Below are positions 50,612 through 59,329 of a stretch of 64,000 nucleotides of DNA, in pieces. Source of the DNA: UBA8079 sp049601915 (lineage in GTDB: Bacteria; Pseudomonadota; Alphaproteobacteria; UBA6615); the NCBI GenBank assembly GCA_049601915.1, contig JBMYRB010000002.1:1-64000 (forward strand), read 5' to 3'. The first letter of the stretch is position 1. Each line of letters opens with the position of its first letter. Position numbers and translations under genes: made by a program. The notes beneath the pieces were generated by a model. The model searched no databases. It was given only the letters and a program-made list of their open reading frames with translations, and had not been told where the DNA came from.

Positions 50612-51957
50612 CTAGAACAGGTTCTTGACGTCAGACGAAAAGGTCGGGAACGTGGTCGGCGTGTTCTTGATCTGGCTCGCCGTGATCCCGTGGGTCATGG
50701 CGAACGCGAAGAGCTGGATCAGTTCCTCGCCGTTATGCCCGATTATCTGAGCCCCGATAATTTGGTCGCTGTCCTCGTCGACGAGGACCTTGGAGAAGGC
50801 CACCGTCTCGCCATAGGACTTGCCCGAGAACCAGCCCGTCATGTCGTTGGTCGTTGCGTTGTCGTTCAGCCCGCGTTCCTTCGCCTCGGCCTCGGTGAGC
50901 CCGACATTCGCAAGTGCGGGTACCGTGTAAACGCAATTTGGCATCACCGAATAGTCCGGCGTCTCGACCGGGCCTTCGACAATGTTCTTGCCGACGATGC
51001 GCCCTTCATAGGTCGCGAGCGGCGAAAGCTGGGGTGATGTGACAAGCGCGTCGCCGCAAACCCAGACCGCCGGATTGGATTTCGAGCGCAGATGGTCGGC
51101 AACCCCGACCGCGATCCCGTCATGCTTGACTTTTCCGGCCTCTAGATCGAGCGTGTCGACATTGGCGACCCGACCCGCACCATTGACCACCCGGTCGGCG
51201 TTGATGGTATGGATCGCGCCGTTGTGCTCGAATTCGACGGTCAGTTTCCCGCCGTCTTCGCGAATTTCATTGACTTTAACGCCTGTCTTCACCGACACGC
51301 CTATCCGCTCGGTCTCCCCCTGAATGGCGGCTACGGCGTCGGCGTCGAGCCGTGGCAGAAGTTGGGTCAGCGCTTCGAGAATCGTGACGTCCGTACCGGC
51401 GCGGGCATAGACATGGCTGAACTCCATCGCGATCACGCCGCCGCCGACAAAGACAACCGATTCGGAACGTTTCTGCTCCAGGAGAACTTCGTCGGAAATG
51501 ATCATAAGATCGGCGCCCGGAATGGGCAGGCTGCGGGGCTTGGAGCCCGTCGCGATGAGGATGTTTTCGGCCCCCAGGACCGTTCCATCCACATCGATTC
51601 TGTTGGGCCCGAGAATTTTTCATGGCCGCGAAAAACCTTGCCGCGCTTTTCCGCGACACCGGCCATCGCGTCGGGGATGAAATCGATCATGCCGGTTTCC
51701 CGGTCGATCAGTTTCGCCCAGTCCAGCCTGGGCTTGCCGACTTCGATGCCATGAAGGCTCGCCAGCTCGATCTCATGCAGTGCGTGGGCCGCGGTCACGA
51801 GCACTTTCTTCGGTGTGTATCCGCGATTGGGTCAGGTTCCGCCGAAATCCCATTCCTCGACGAGGGCAATCGTCTTTCCGGCCTCGCTGGCCGCGGCCGA
51901 TACCCCGAACCCCGCATTGCCGCCGCCGATGATGACGATATCGAACTTGTTGCTCAT
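50612..51957 (-). pseudogene. dihydrolipoyl/mercuric-reductase-type flavoprotein, disrupted at the redox cysteines
   Basis: A pyridine-nucleotide-disulfide oxidoreductase related to Lpd. From ATG 51957 the frame gives MSNKFDIVIIGGGNAGFGV, then WDFGGT-TGA-PNRGYTPKK: the first redox Cys (codon 42, 51834-51832) is a TGA codon and the second is Tyr. The frame then slips by one base near 51604-51610 inside KFSGP; the rest (GAENILIATGSKP, FVGGGVIAMEF, CGDALVTSPQLSPLATYEG, TPTTFPTFSSD) is intact to 50612. With both cysteines and the frame lost it should be inactive; the TGA may simply be a decayed Cys codon. Divergent from a ketopantoate-reductase-like gene. Confidence 0.8.
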
Positions 51958-52044
51958 GGTTTTTCTCCTTCTTGGCGTGTTTGGATCATCGCGCATCCCA
52001 TCGTCCGTGATTATGGGCTGACGACGGTTCGGGTCACGTCTTGG

Positions 52045-52058
52045 GACAAATATTTGTC
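52045..52058. promoter_or_regulatory. 14-base perfect palindrome before the 52173 gene
   Basis: GACAAATATTTGTC is a perfect palindrome in the 215-base divergent region between the Lpd-like pseudogene (start 51957) and the dehydrogenase gene (start 52173). It resembles operator half-sites of dimeric regulators such as ArsR- or GntR-type proteins, but no regulator gene lies next to it. The symmetrical sequence is observed; the function is inferred. Confidence 0.4.
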
Positions 52059-52172
52059 TTCACGTTTCGGTGTGGGCCGGTACACATGATTTCTGGAATT
52101 CGACCTCGATTTGCCTAATATGCCTGCAACAACAAGGTATCGGCGGACTCATTCCGACGACAGGGGGAACGA

Positions 52173-53198
52173 ATGAGCAAGAAAATCGCAGTTGTCGGAA
52201 CTGGCGCCAATGGCGGCGGCACCGCGGCCGCCTTGGCCCATGCAGGTGTGGACGTGATCCTGATCGACCAGTGGCCCGCCCATGTCGAGGCGATGCGTGC
52301 CAACGGCCTGCAGATCGATTTTCCCGATGAGACGATCAACGTGCCCGTCGATGCCTATCATCTGTGCGATGTGTGCACGCTCAACGAGATGTTCGACATC
52401 GTGCTTGTCATGGTAAAGGCCTACGACACGCGCTGGGCCTGCGAGTTGATCAAGCCCTATCTCAAGGAAGACGGCCTGCTCGTCGGCGTCCAGAACGCGA
52501 TGATGCTGAACGATATCGAGGAAATTGTTGGCCCCGAGCGCACGCTGGGCTGTGTCATGGAGATGTCCTCGGAAATTTTTACACCGGGCATCATCCAGCG
52601 AAATACGACACGAGATCACACATGGTTCGGACTTGGCGCTGTCAACGAGGCGACCGCTGGGCGTGTGGGGGAAATCGAGGAACTCCTGCAGCATGTGGGC
52701 AAGGTCTCGATCTCGGGAGAGATCATCTCGGCCAAGTGGATGAAGCTCGTGGTCAACACCATGTGCCTCGGTCCGCTCGCGATGTTGGGACTCACTCTGT
52801 ATGAGGCAATGAAGGTCCCGGGCATGCGGGAATTTACGCTTCGGGCGGGCACCGAGGCGCTGGCGGTCGGCCAGGCGATGGGCCACACGATCCAGCCGAT
52901 TTTCGGCCTGACCGAGGACGACGTGAAGGATACCAACCGGCTGCTCGAGAAAATGCTCGATAAGCTGGCGGCCGATATCGGCCCGGCGGCCCGTGACTGT
53001 GTTCTCCAGGATCATCTGAAGGGCCGCTACAGCGAGGTCGATCTGATCAACGGTCTTGTGGTCGAGGAAGGCGTGAAACAGGGCCATGCCACCCCGGTCA
53101 ACGCGGCCGTGACCGAGATCACCCGGCGCATCCAGGCCGGCGAGATTGAGCCCGACCCGTCCAATCTCGATCTAGCCCGCGAAATGATGGGAGCCTGA
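52173..53198 (+). CDS. 2-dehydropantoate 2-reductase-family protein (paralogue)
   Basis: A 341-residue member of the ketopantoate reductase fold: Rossmann motif AVVGTGANGGGTAAALAHAG, central VGVQNAMMLNDIEEIVG and a C-terminal domain with the catalytic Lys in SAKWMKLVVNTMCLGPLAML, and the DCVLQDHLKGRYSEVDLINGLV block. It differs strongly from the copy at 14286 and has an N-terminal nucleotide motif with Ala/Asn insertions, so it may reduce another 2-oxoacid. It is followed after 8 bases by a Baeyer-Villiger-type monooxygenase. GGGGGAAC stands before the ATG. Confidence 0.85.
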   Translation: MSKKIAVVGTGANGGGTAAALAHAGVDVILIDQWPAHVEAMRANGLQIDFPDETINVPVDAYHLCDVCTLNEMFDIVLVMVKAYDTRWACELIKPYLKEDGLLVGVQNAMMLNDIEEIVGPERTLGCVMEMSSEIFTPGIIQRNTTRDHTWFGLGAVNEATAGRVGEIEELLQHVGKVSISGEIISAKWMKLVVNTMCLGPLAMLGLTLYEAMKVPGMREFTLRAGTEALAVGQAMGHTIQPIFGLTEDDVKDTNRLLEKMLDKLAADIGPAARDCVLQDHLKGRYSEVDLINGLVVEEGVKQGHATPVNAAVTEITRRIQAGEIEPDPSNLDLAREMMGA

Positions 53199-53205
53199 AC
53201 GTCCG

Positions 53206-54804
53206 ATGGCGAAGCAGAAACCCGACTTTGATGCCCTTATTGTCGGTGCCGGCTTTGCCGGCATGTACATGCTGTATCGATTGCGCGAGCTCGGCCTGTC
53301 CGTGCGCGTGTTCGAAACCGGCACGGAAGTCGGCGGCACCTGGTATTGGAACCGCTACCCCGGTGCGCGCGTCGACACGGAGACCATGTTCTATTCCTAT
53401 CAGTTCTCTGAAGAACTCCAGCAGGAATGGGATTGGCCCGAGCGCTATCCGTCGCAGCCCGATATCCATAAGTATGCCTGCCATGTCGCCGACCGATTTG
53501 ACCTGCGGCCCGATATCCAGTTTGAGACCCGCGTCGATTCCACGGTTTGGGACGAGGATGCCGGGCTCTGGCGGATCCAGACGGATGATGGTGCCACCAC
53601 CACCGCGCGCTTCTGCATCATGGCGACAGGCTGCCTTTCGGCGGTTAACTACCCGGAATTTGCCGGCCTCGAAAACTTCGCCGGCGAGACCTATCACACG
53701 GCCCACTGGCCAGATGATGGCGTCGATTTTACCGGCAAGCGGGTCGCGGTCATTGGGACCGGGTCTTCGGGGGTGCAGTCGATTCCCGTTATCGCCGAAC
53801 AGGCAGCGCAGCTTTACGTTTTCCAGCGCACCGCGAATTATGTGATTCCGTCCCGCAACCGGCCGATGGATCCCGACGAAGCGGCCGAGATCAAGGCGAA
53901 CTATTCCGAACTGCGGGCCCGCGCGAAGGAGAGTTTCTCCGGCAATTATTTTCCCGTCGCCGGCCCTTCCGCCCTGGCCGTATCGAAAGAGGAACGTGAC
54001 CGCGAGTATGAGGCACGTTGGGCGCAGGGTGGGCTTGCCTTCATGGCCGCCTATGCCGATTTCCAGACCAGCGATGAAGCCAATGAGACGGCGTCGGAGT
54101 TCATTCGCGACAAGATCCGCGGGATCGTCGACGACCCGGAAACGGCGGAACTGCTTGCACCCAAGCAGGCGTTCCTGTGCAAGCGGCTTTGTGTCGGGAC
54201 CGGCTATTACGAGACTTATAATCGCGACAACGTTTCGCTGATCGATATCAGCGACAAACCGATCGAACGGATCACGGCTGACGGCGTGTGCATCGATGGC
54301 CAGGTTTATGAGGTCGATGCACTGGTTCTTGCCACCGGCTTCGATGCGGTGACCGGCGCACTCAAGCGGATCGATATTTGCGGCGTCGACGGCATCAAGC
54401 TACGGGACAAGTGGAACGACGGCCCGCGCGCCTTGCTCGGTCTCGGCATTGCGGGATTCCCGAACCTCTTCACCATCACCGGGCCCGGGAGTCCATCCGT
54501 TTTGACCAACATGATCCCCTCGATCGAACAGCATGTGGAGTGGATCACCGCGTGCATCGAACATATGCGCAGCCATGACAAGGCACGCATTGAGGCAGAG
54601 CCGGCGGCCGAGAATTCATGGGTCGATCATGTCAACGAGGTCGGCGAACTGTCGCTGCGCGCCACGTGCCAGTCCTGGTATTTTGGTTCCAACATCCCCG
54701 GTAAGCCGCGGGTGGTTCTTCCCTACAGCGGCGGATTTCCGGTCTATGTTCGAAAATGTGATGAAGTCGCAGCGAACGGCTATGCGGGATTTACGCTGAA
54801 CTAG
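53206..54804 (+). CDS. Baeyer-Villiger-type FAD monooxygenase
   Basis: A 532-residue class B flavin monooxygenase. It has two Rossmann motifs (FDALIVGAGFAGMYMLYRL and RVAVIGTGSSGVQSIPVIA), EVGGTWYWNRYPGARVDTETMFYS and the diagnostic fingerprint FAGETYHTAHWPDDG (FxGxxxHxxxWP), which assigns it to cyclohexanone/phenylacetone-type Baeyer-Villiger monooxygenases. It converts ketones to esters or lactones using NADPH and O2, which would feed the esterases and lactonases in this region. Length is normal for the group. Co-transcribed with the preceding reductase-like gene. Confidence 0.93.
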   Translation: MAKQKPDFDALIVGAGFAGMYMLYRLRELGLSVRVFETGTEVGGTWYWNRYPGARVDTETMFYSYQFSEELQQEWDWPERYPSQPDIHKYACHVADRFDLRPDIQFETRVDSTVWDEDAGLWRIQTDDGATTTARFCIMATGCLSAVNYPEFAGLENFAGETYHTAHWPDDGVDFTGKRVAVIGTGSSGVQSIPVIAEQAAQLYVFQRTANYVIPSRNRPMDPDEAAEIKANYSELRARAKESFSGNYFPVAGPSALAVSKEERDREYEARWAQGGLAFMAAYADFQTSDEANETASEFIRDKIRGIVDDPETAELLAPKQAFLCKRLCVGTGYYETYNRDNVSLIDISDKPIERITADGVCIDGQVYEVDALVLATGFDAVTGALKRIDICGVDGIKLRDKWNDGPRALLGLGIAGFPNLFTITGPGSPSVLTNMIPSIEQHVEWITACIEHMRSHDKARIEAEPAAENSWVDHVNEVGELSLRATCQSWYFGSNIPGKPRVVLPYSGGFPVYVRKCDEVAANGYAGFTLN

Positions 54805-54880
54805 ATACCGCGCCCGGTAAGGGTTTGTTTGTCCGCGTAGTATATAACGGCATGATCGGCGAAAAACGCGGAGTAAGATC

Positions 54881-55144
54881 ATGTCTGGGTTCCTGGTGAA
54901 CGACGAAAATCCCGAAGGCTACAAGCTCGGGGTCATCCTCACGGCTATTCGGAATGAGATCATCCAGCGTGCGACCAAGATTATGGATGATGGGCGCCCC
55001 GAGGCGACCACTGTGATCAACAATAATATCAAGATCCTGAATCATCTTGCGGAGAGCATCTCGCTTGTCGAAAACAGCACGTCGGTTCTGCAAAAATCGT
55101 TCGGCGATCATTCATCCGATGTGCTGCGGATCGGCAAGGCCTGA
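54881..55144 (+). CDS. hypothetical helical protein
   Basis: An 87-residue protein I cannot assign. It begins MSGFLVNDENPEGYKLGVIL and is almost entirely predicted helical (LTAIRNEIIQRATKIMDD, TVINNNIKILNHLAESISLVE, TSVLQKSF), with Asn- and Ile-rich heptad-like spacing suggesting a dimerising coiled coil. No cysteines. GGAGTAAG precedes the ATG, supporting that it is expressed. It lies between the monooxygenase gene and a convergent MFS gene. Unknown role; a small regulator or complex subunit is possible. Confidence 0.6.
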   Translation: MSGFLVNDENPEGYKLGVILTAIRNEIIQRATKIMDDGRPEATTVINNNIKILNHLAESISLVENSTSVLQKSFGDHSSDVLRIGKA

Positions 55145-55153
55145 CCCGAACGC

Positions 55154-56356
55154 CTAGCGGGTGTGGCGCCGGGCCCTGACAAACGCGATCAGGCCGACCG
55201 TCACGACCCCCATGACCACCGCATAGGTGTTCGACACGCTGCCCATGGCATCCGCCAGGGCGGACAGGACAGCAGTCCCGAAAATTACACCTGCATAGAC
55301 CGGCACGCCGATGCCGCCGGCGACAGCGCCTGATTGCTCATGCGGCGCGTGCCCGACCGTCGAGCTGATGAACACGCCCGTCCAGCCAAGTGCGCTCGCC
55401 GCGAAGGCGACAAAGAAGAAGTAGATCGCCCAGACCGGCCAGTCCGGCCCGATCCAGACCATGGCAAAGGCGCCGGCCAGGTTCATCACGCCCATAATGA
55501 TCAGGAGCGTGTCGCCGATGCCCCAGCGGTCGGCGATGATTCCCCAGGCCACGCGGCCGATGATGCCCGCCGCCTGGATGGCGGCCAGCACGGCGCCGGC
55601 CGCGACCAGCGAGAACTGCGCCTCGACCACCAGGATGGTGACTGCGAAGGTCGAGAGCGAGAGCTGGGTGAAGGCGTAAGTGAATCCGCCGATGCTGAGC
55701 CAGCGTAGTGCCGGCACCCGCCAGACCATCGACATGGCCGTAAATGCGCCGGCATCGAGCCGGGCGCCGGGGTTCCGATCCGCATCCCAGCGGTTGCGCC
55801 AGGGTTGTAGGACGAACATCAGGACAATGCAGAACACGGCCACAATGAGGGGGGCCGCCTGCCAGCCGAATGCCTCGGCGGCGCCCGGTGCGAAGAGTCC
55901 GGCTGCCATACCGCCGAACGGCACGCCGGTTTGCTTGACCGAGAATACGAAGTTGCGTGCACCGGTGGGGGTCAGCTTTATCAGGATCTGTGTCGCCGAT
56001 GGGTTGGTCATGCCGTAGCCGAAGCCCAGAAGCAGGGCGCCGAGCGCCATGACGGGGACCGAGGAGACCGCCGACAGGGCGACGCCGCCGCCGCACAGGC
56101 CGAGGCTGATCTGGCTCACGCGGGCCGGTCCCCAGCGCCGCAGCAGGAAGTCCGACAGCGCCGAGATCGACGACGCACCGGTGTAGATGAGCGCCACCTG
56201 GAAGCCGATGAACTCGACAGGGACGCCGACCCCGTCCGACACGGCGGGTGCGATGGCGGCGATTGTCAGACTGGCGAAGGTCGCCAATGCCTGAACCAGG
56301 GTGACGGCAAATAGAACCAGACAGAGGCGCCGTGAAGCAGCAGGTGAATCATTCAT
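55154..56356 (-). CDS. MFS transporter
   Basis: A 400-residue major-facilitator permease with about twelve hydrophobic segments. It starts LCLVLFAVTLVQALATFASL, has the RRWGPARVSQISLGLCGGG loop (motif A variant) and MTNPSATQILIKLTPTGARNFVFSVKQTGVPFGGMAAG, a block common in alphaproteobacterial MFS carriers of organic acids or drugs. It faces the small helical gene (10 bases between stops) and its start lies 100 bases from the divergent CoA-ester-lyase gene, so the two may share a regulatory region. Substrate unknown. Confidence 0.9.
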   Translation of the reverse strand: MNDSPAASRRLCLVLFAVTLVQALATFASLTIAAIAPAVSDGVGVPVEFIGFQVALIYTGASSISALSDFLLRRWGPARVSQISLGLCGGGVALSAVSSVPVMALGALLLGFGYGMTNPSATQILIKLTPTGARNFVFSVKQTGVPFGGMAAGLFAPGAAEAFGWQAAPLIVAVFCIVLMFVLQPWRNRWDADRNPGARLDAGAFTAMSMVWRVPALRWLSIGGFTYAFTQLSLSTFAVTILVVEAQFSLVAAGAVLAAIQAAGIIGRVAWGIIADRWGIGDTLLIIMGVMNLAGAFAMVWIGPDWPVWAIYFFFVAFAASALGWTGVFISSTVGHAPHEQSGAVAGGIGVPVYAGVIFGTAVLSALADAMGSVSNTYAVVMGVVTVGLIAFVRARRHTR

Positions 56357-56456
56357 TCAGGAATGTCGCGTTCGTCGGAATTGACATGAATATGCATCGG
56401 GCTGATCCTTGTTCCGACGGTCCATCAAGTCTAACCCGACCCCGAGGAAAATCACG

Positions 56457-57305
56457 ATGAATCCCCTCTGGCGCAGCCTGCTGTTTGTTCCCGCGACACG
56501 GCCCGATCAATTTGAAAAAGCCGCAGCGGCGGGCGCAGACATGGTGTGCATCGATCTTGAGGACGCCGTCGCGCTGGACGACAAGGCGGCGGCGCGTGAT
56601 ACGGCGCTGGGGTATCTTTCGGGAGCGCTGCCGGCTGGACCGCGCTGGGTGTTGCGTGTCAACAGTCCCCGTACCGAGTTGGGCCTGCATGACCTGCTTG
56701 CCCTTCTTTCAAGCGCGGCGGCGCCGGATGCGTTGTTCATCCCCAAGGCGTCGAGCGGCGAAGAGATGCGGTGGCTCGATGATCTGTTGTCCGCAGCCGA
56801 CAAGGATATCGATCTTCTACCGGTTGTTGAATCTGCAGAGGGTCTCGACCGGGTGGTGGAGATCGCCGGTTCGTCTCTTCGAAATGTCGCGTTGGGTTTT
56901 GGGTCTGCCGACTATGCGGCCGAACTGGGCAGCGACATGAGTGTCCCGGCCCTGGCCTATGGGCGCGGGCGAATTGCGGCAGCGGCCGGGCAGGCCGGCA
57001 TTGCCGCGATCGACGGAATCTGGCCCGATTTCAAGGACGATGACGGTCTGCGCGGGGATACGGAACTCATCCGTAGCATGGGCTTTGACGGGAAAATCGC
57101 GATCCATCCGCGCCAGGTGGATGTGATCCATACCGTGTTTGCACCGAGCGAAGAAGAGGTCGCGCATGCGCGCCGGGTCGTCGCCGCATCCGAGGCGGCC
57201 AAGGGCGGTATCGCGACCGTCGATGGCGAGATGATCGACAACCCGGTGGTTGTGGCGGCGCAACATGTGCTCGCGCTCGCCGGGGCGGTCGGGAAAGGCA
57301 ATTAG
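56457..57305 (+). CDS. HpcH/HpaI-family CoA-ester lyase (citrate lyase beta-like)
   Basis: A 282-residue aldolase of the CitE/malyl-CoA lyase type. It begins WRSLLFVPATRPDQFEKAAAAGADMVCIDLEDAV, has the Mg2+-binding Glu in LLPVVESAEGLDRV and Asp in GFGSADYAAELGSDM, and the tail KIAIHPRQVDVIHTVFAPSEEEV, all of which match beta subunits of citrate lyase and (3S)-malyl-CoA thioesterase-type enzymes. ATG 56457 with GAGGAAA is better supported than the upstream frame start at 56409. It may cleave or hydrolyse malyl-/citramalyl-CoA intermediates from the surrounding acyl-CoA catabolism. Confidence 0.9.
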   Translation: MNPLWRSLLFVPATRPDQFEKAAAAGADMVCIDLEDAVALDDKAAARDTALGYLSGALPAGPRWVLRVNSPRTELGLHDLLALLSSAAAPDALFIPKASSGEEMRWLDDLLSAADKDIDLLPVVESAEGLDRVVEIAGSSLRNVALGFGSADYAAELGSDMSVPALAYGRGRIAAAAGQAGIAAIDGIWPDFKDDDGLRGDTELIRSMGFDGKIAIHPRQVDVIHTVFAPSEEEVAHARRVVAASEAAKGGIATVDGEMIDNPVVVAAQHVLALAGAVGKGN

Positions 57306-57321
57306 GGATTCGAGCCGAGCA

Positions 57322-57753
57322 CTAGCGCGAACCCTGAACAAGGGTCGCCGGCGTCCACATGGCCCTGCGCCGCGTGCGTCGTTCTTCCAGATTTTCCTGT
57401 GACCGATGGACTGGGATTGGCGTGCTTGAGATTTCCGCGCGCGCGTCGAGTGTTCCCGCCATGACGTTTGCGAAGGCCTTCTCGCCGTCGAGCATGAAGG
57501 CGCCCATATAAACGCCGCACGTTCGACAGATTAGGAACTCCGTGCTGCCCAGTCCGAATGTGTAGCGGTTCAGGTGTTCGGGTTCGCGGGCGGAAAACAT
57601 GATGTGCCCCGCCGGGTCCGACACGGCCGCGCTTGAGTGCAGGCGGCAGAAAGAGCACTGGCAGGCCCGGGGGACCATGTCGCGGGGACGCAATTCAGTC
57701 TCGAAGACAATGCTGACATTTCCGCAATGGCAGCTTCCCGTCAGTTTCTGCAT
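57322..57753 (-). CDS. GFA/CENP-V-family protein
   Basis: A 143-residue small zinc protein of the glutathione-dependent formaldehyde-activating (GFA/CENP-V) family. Zinc ligands are GSCHCGNVSIVFE, RACQCSFCRLHSSAAV and ICRTCGVYMGAF, i.e. the typical CxC, CxxC and CxxC arrangement. Gfa catalyses the reaction of formaldehyde with glutathione, although many homologues are of unknown activity. It is divergent from urtA across 277 bases and convergent with the CoA-ester-lyase gene, so it is a single-gene unit. Confidence 0.9.
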   Translation of the reverse strand: MQKLTGSCHCGNVSIVFETELRPRDMVPRACQCSFCRLHSSAAVSDPAGHIMFSAREPEHLNRYTFGLGSTEFLICRTCGVYMGAFMLDGEKAFANVMAGTLDARAEISSTPIPVHRSQENLEERRTRRRAMWTPATLVQGSR

Positions 57754-57842
57754 GGATTTCGGCTCCGGTTGGAGGTTGAAGCGTGCCCGGAATACCAGCC
57801 CCGGGCAACCACCGGCCCGGCGAGGGAAACCTCGGCTTGAAC

Positions 57843-57859
57843 TGCATAAAAATTACGCA
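57843..57859. promoter_or_regulatory. candidate NtrC-type enhancer half-palindrome
   Basis: TGCATAAAAATTACGCA is a 17-base imperfect inverted repeat (TGC...GCA) of the spacing of NtrC sites, about 115-130 bases upstream of the sigma-54 promoter at 57972, the distance at which such enhancers act. The inner bases depart from the NtrC consensus, so this is only a candidate; it could equally belong to the divergent GFA gene promoter. Confidence 0.3.
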
Positions 57860-57971
57860 ATAAAAACAAATTGATGAATATATAGGCAATTTTCTACCCA
57901 AGATAGCATCATCCGAGACGATTATTCTGTTTTCATTCGTAAATACAGTTGCTTAGGAGAACGTCTCCCTC

Positions 57972-57987
57972 TGGCACGTGCCTTGCT
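57972..57987 (+). promoter_or_regulatory. sigma-54 promoter of the urt operon
   Basis: TGGCACG-TGCC-TTGCT at 57972-57987 matches the sigma-54 -24/-12 consensus (TGGCACG-N4-TTGCW) without mismatch, placing transcription start near 57998, about 33 bases before the urtA start. This implies RpoN dependence and activation by an enhancer-binding protein such as NtrC, in line with nitrogen-limitation control of urea uptake. The match is seen; the activator is inferred. Confidence 0.85.
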
Positions 57988-58030
57988 AATTATGAGGCAT
58001 CGCAAAAACTATAAAGCCCGGAGGCGGAGA

Positions 58031-59314
58031 ATGTTCAAAAGCCTGAAAACCATCGCAGCGGCGAGTGTGCTCGCGGGATCGCTCGCGATAAGTGCGTCGG
58101 CACAGGCAGCCGACACCATCAAGGTGGGGATCCTTCACTCCCTGTCAGGAACTATGGCGATCAGCGAAACCGCGCTGAAAGACGTCATGCTTTTCCTGAT
58201 CGACGAGCAGAATAAGAAGGGCGGCTTGCTCGGCAAACAGATCGAGGCGGTTGTCGTCGATCCGGCGTCCGATTGGCCGCTTTTCGCCGAGAAGGCACGT
58301 GAGCTGATCGAGCAGCACAAGGTCGATGTCGTGTTCGGCAACTGGACCTCGGTGTCGCGCAAGTCGGTGCTGCCGGTGTTCGAAGAGCTGAACGGCATGC
58401 TCTTCTATCCGGTGCAGTATGAGGGTGAAGAATCCTCGCGCAATATCTTCTACACGGGCGCCGCGCCGAACCAGCAGGCTATCCCCGCCGTCGAGTATCT
58501 GATGAGCAAAGGTGGTGGCGAGGCAAAGCGTTGGGTTCTTGCCGGAACCGACTATGTCTATCCCCGTACGACCAACAAGATCCTCGAAGCATTCCTCAAG
58601 GCCAAGGGCGTTCCGGCGGAGGACATCATGATCAACTACACGCCCTTCGGTCATTCTGATTGGCAGACCATCGTGTCGGACATCAAGAAGTTCGCCGCTG
58701 CGGGCAAGAAGACGGCCGTGGTTTCGACGATCAACGGTGACGCGAATGTGCCGTTCTACAAGGAACTCGCCAACCAGGGCATCAAGGCGGAAGACATTCC
58801 CGTCGTTGCGTTCTCGGTCGGTGAGGAAGAGCTTGCCGGTATCGACACCGGGCCGCTCGTCGGGCATCTCGCCGCGTGGAACTACTTCATGAGCGTCGAT
58901 GCGCCGGAGAATGATGAACTGATCGCGAAGTGGCACAAGTTCATCGGCAGCGATGAGCGCGTTTTCAATGACCCGATGGAGGCCCACTATATCGGCTTCA
59001 ACATGTGGGCCCAGGCGGTCGAGCAGGCCGTCACCACGAACATCGATGCGGTTCGCCAGGCCATGTATGGCCAGGAAGTGCCGAACCTGACCGGCGGTAC
59101 CGCCGTGATGAACACCAACCACCATCTATCTAAGCCGGTTCTGATCGGTGAAATCCAGGATGATGGCCAGTTCGCCACCGTCTGGGAGACCGACGGTGTG
59201 GTCGTGGGTGATGCCTGGAGCGACTTCATTCCCGAAAGCGCCAAGCTCACCGCCGACTGGACCTACCCCTGGGTCTGCGGCAACTGCGAGAAGCCCAAAC
59301 ACCTGACGAACTAA
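58031..59314 (+). CDS. urtA: urea ABC transporter substrate-binding protein
   Basis: UrtA, the periplasmic binding protein of the high-affinity urea transporter, 427 residues. It has a signal peptide (MFKSLKTIAAASVLAGSLAI ending ASAQA) and the branched-chain-amino-acid-like binding domain typical of UrtA: TIKVGILHSLSGTMAISETALKDVM, YPVQYEGEESSRNIFYTGAAPNQQ, YVYPRTTNKILEAFLKAKGVP, and the C-terminal PWVCGNCEKPKHLTN. ATG 58031 was preferred because the signal peptide starts there; an upstream frame at 57983 has no signal. Under the sigma-54 promoter upstream. Full urtABCDE follows. Confidence 0.95.
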   Translation: MFKSLKTIAAASVLAGSLAISASAQAADTIKVGILHSLSGTMAISETALKDVMLFLIDEQNKKGGLLGKQIEAVVVDPASDWPLFAEKARELIEQHKVDVVFGNWTSVSRKSVLPVFEELNGMLFYPVQYEGEESSRNIFYTGAAPNQQAIPAVEYLMSKGGGEAKRWVLAGTDYVYPRTTNKILEAFLKAKGVPAEDIMINYTPFGHSDWQTIVSDIKKFAAAGKKTAVVSTINGDANVPFYKELANQGIKAEDIPVVAFSVGEEELAGIDTGPLVGHLAAWNYFMSVDAPENDELIAKWHKFIGSDERVFNDPMEAHYIGFNMWAQAVEQAVTTNIDAVRQAMYGQEVPNLTGGTAVMNTNHHLSKPVLIGEIQDDGQFATVWETDGVVVGDAWSDFIPESAKLTADWTYPWVCGNCEKPKHLTN

Positions 59315-59329
59315 GTGCGTACCCGATGT

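Noticed and set aside
51832..51834. TGA read as selenocysteine in the Lpd-like gene
   Set aside because: Kept only as a finding: the second redox cysteine is Tyr and a downstream frameshift breaks the frame, so a functional selenoprotein is unlikely.
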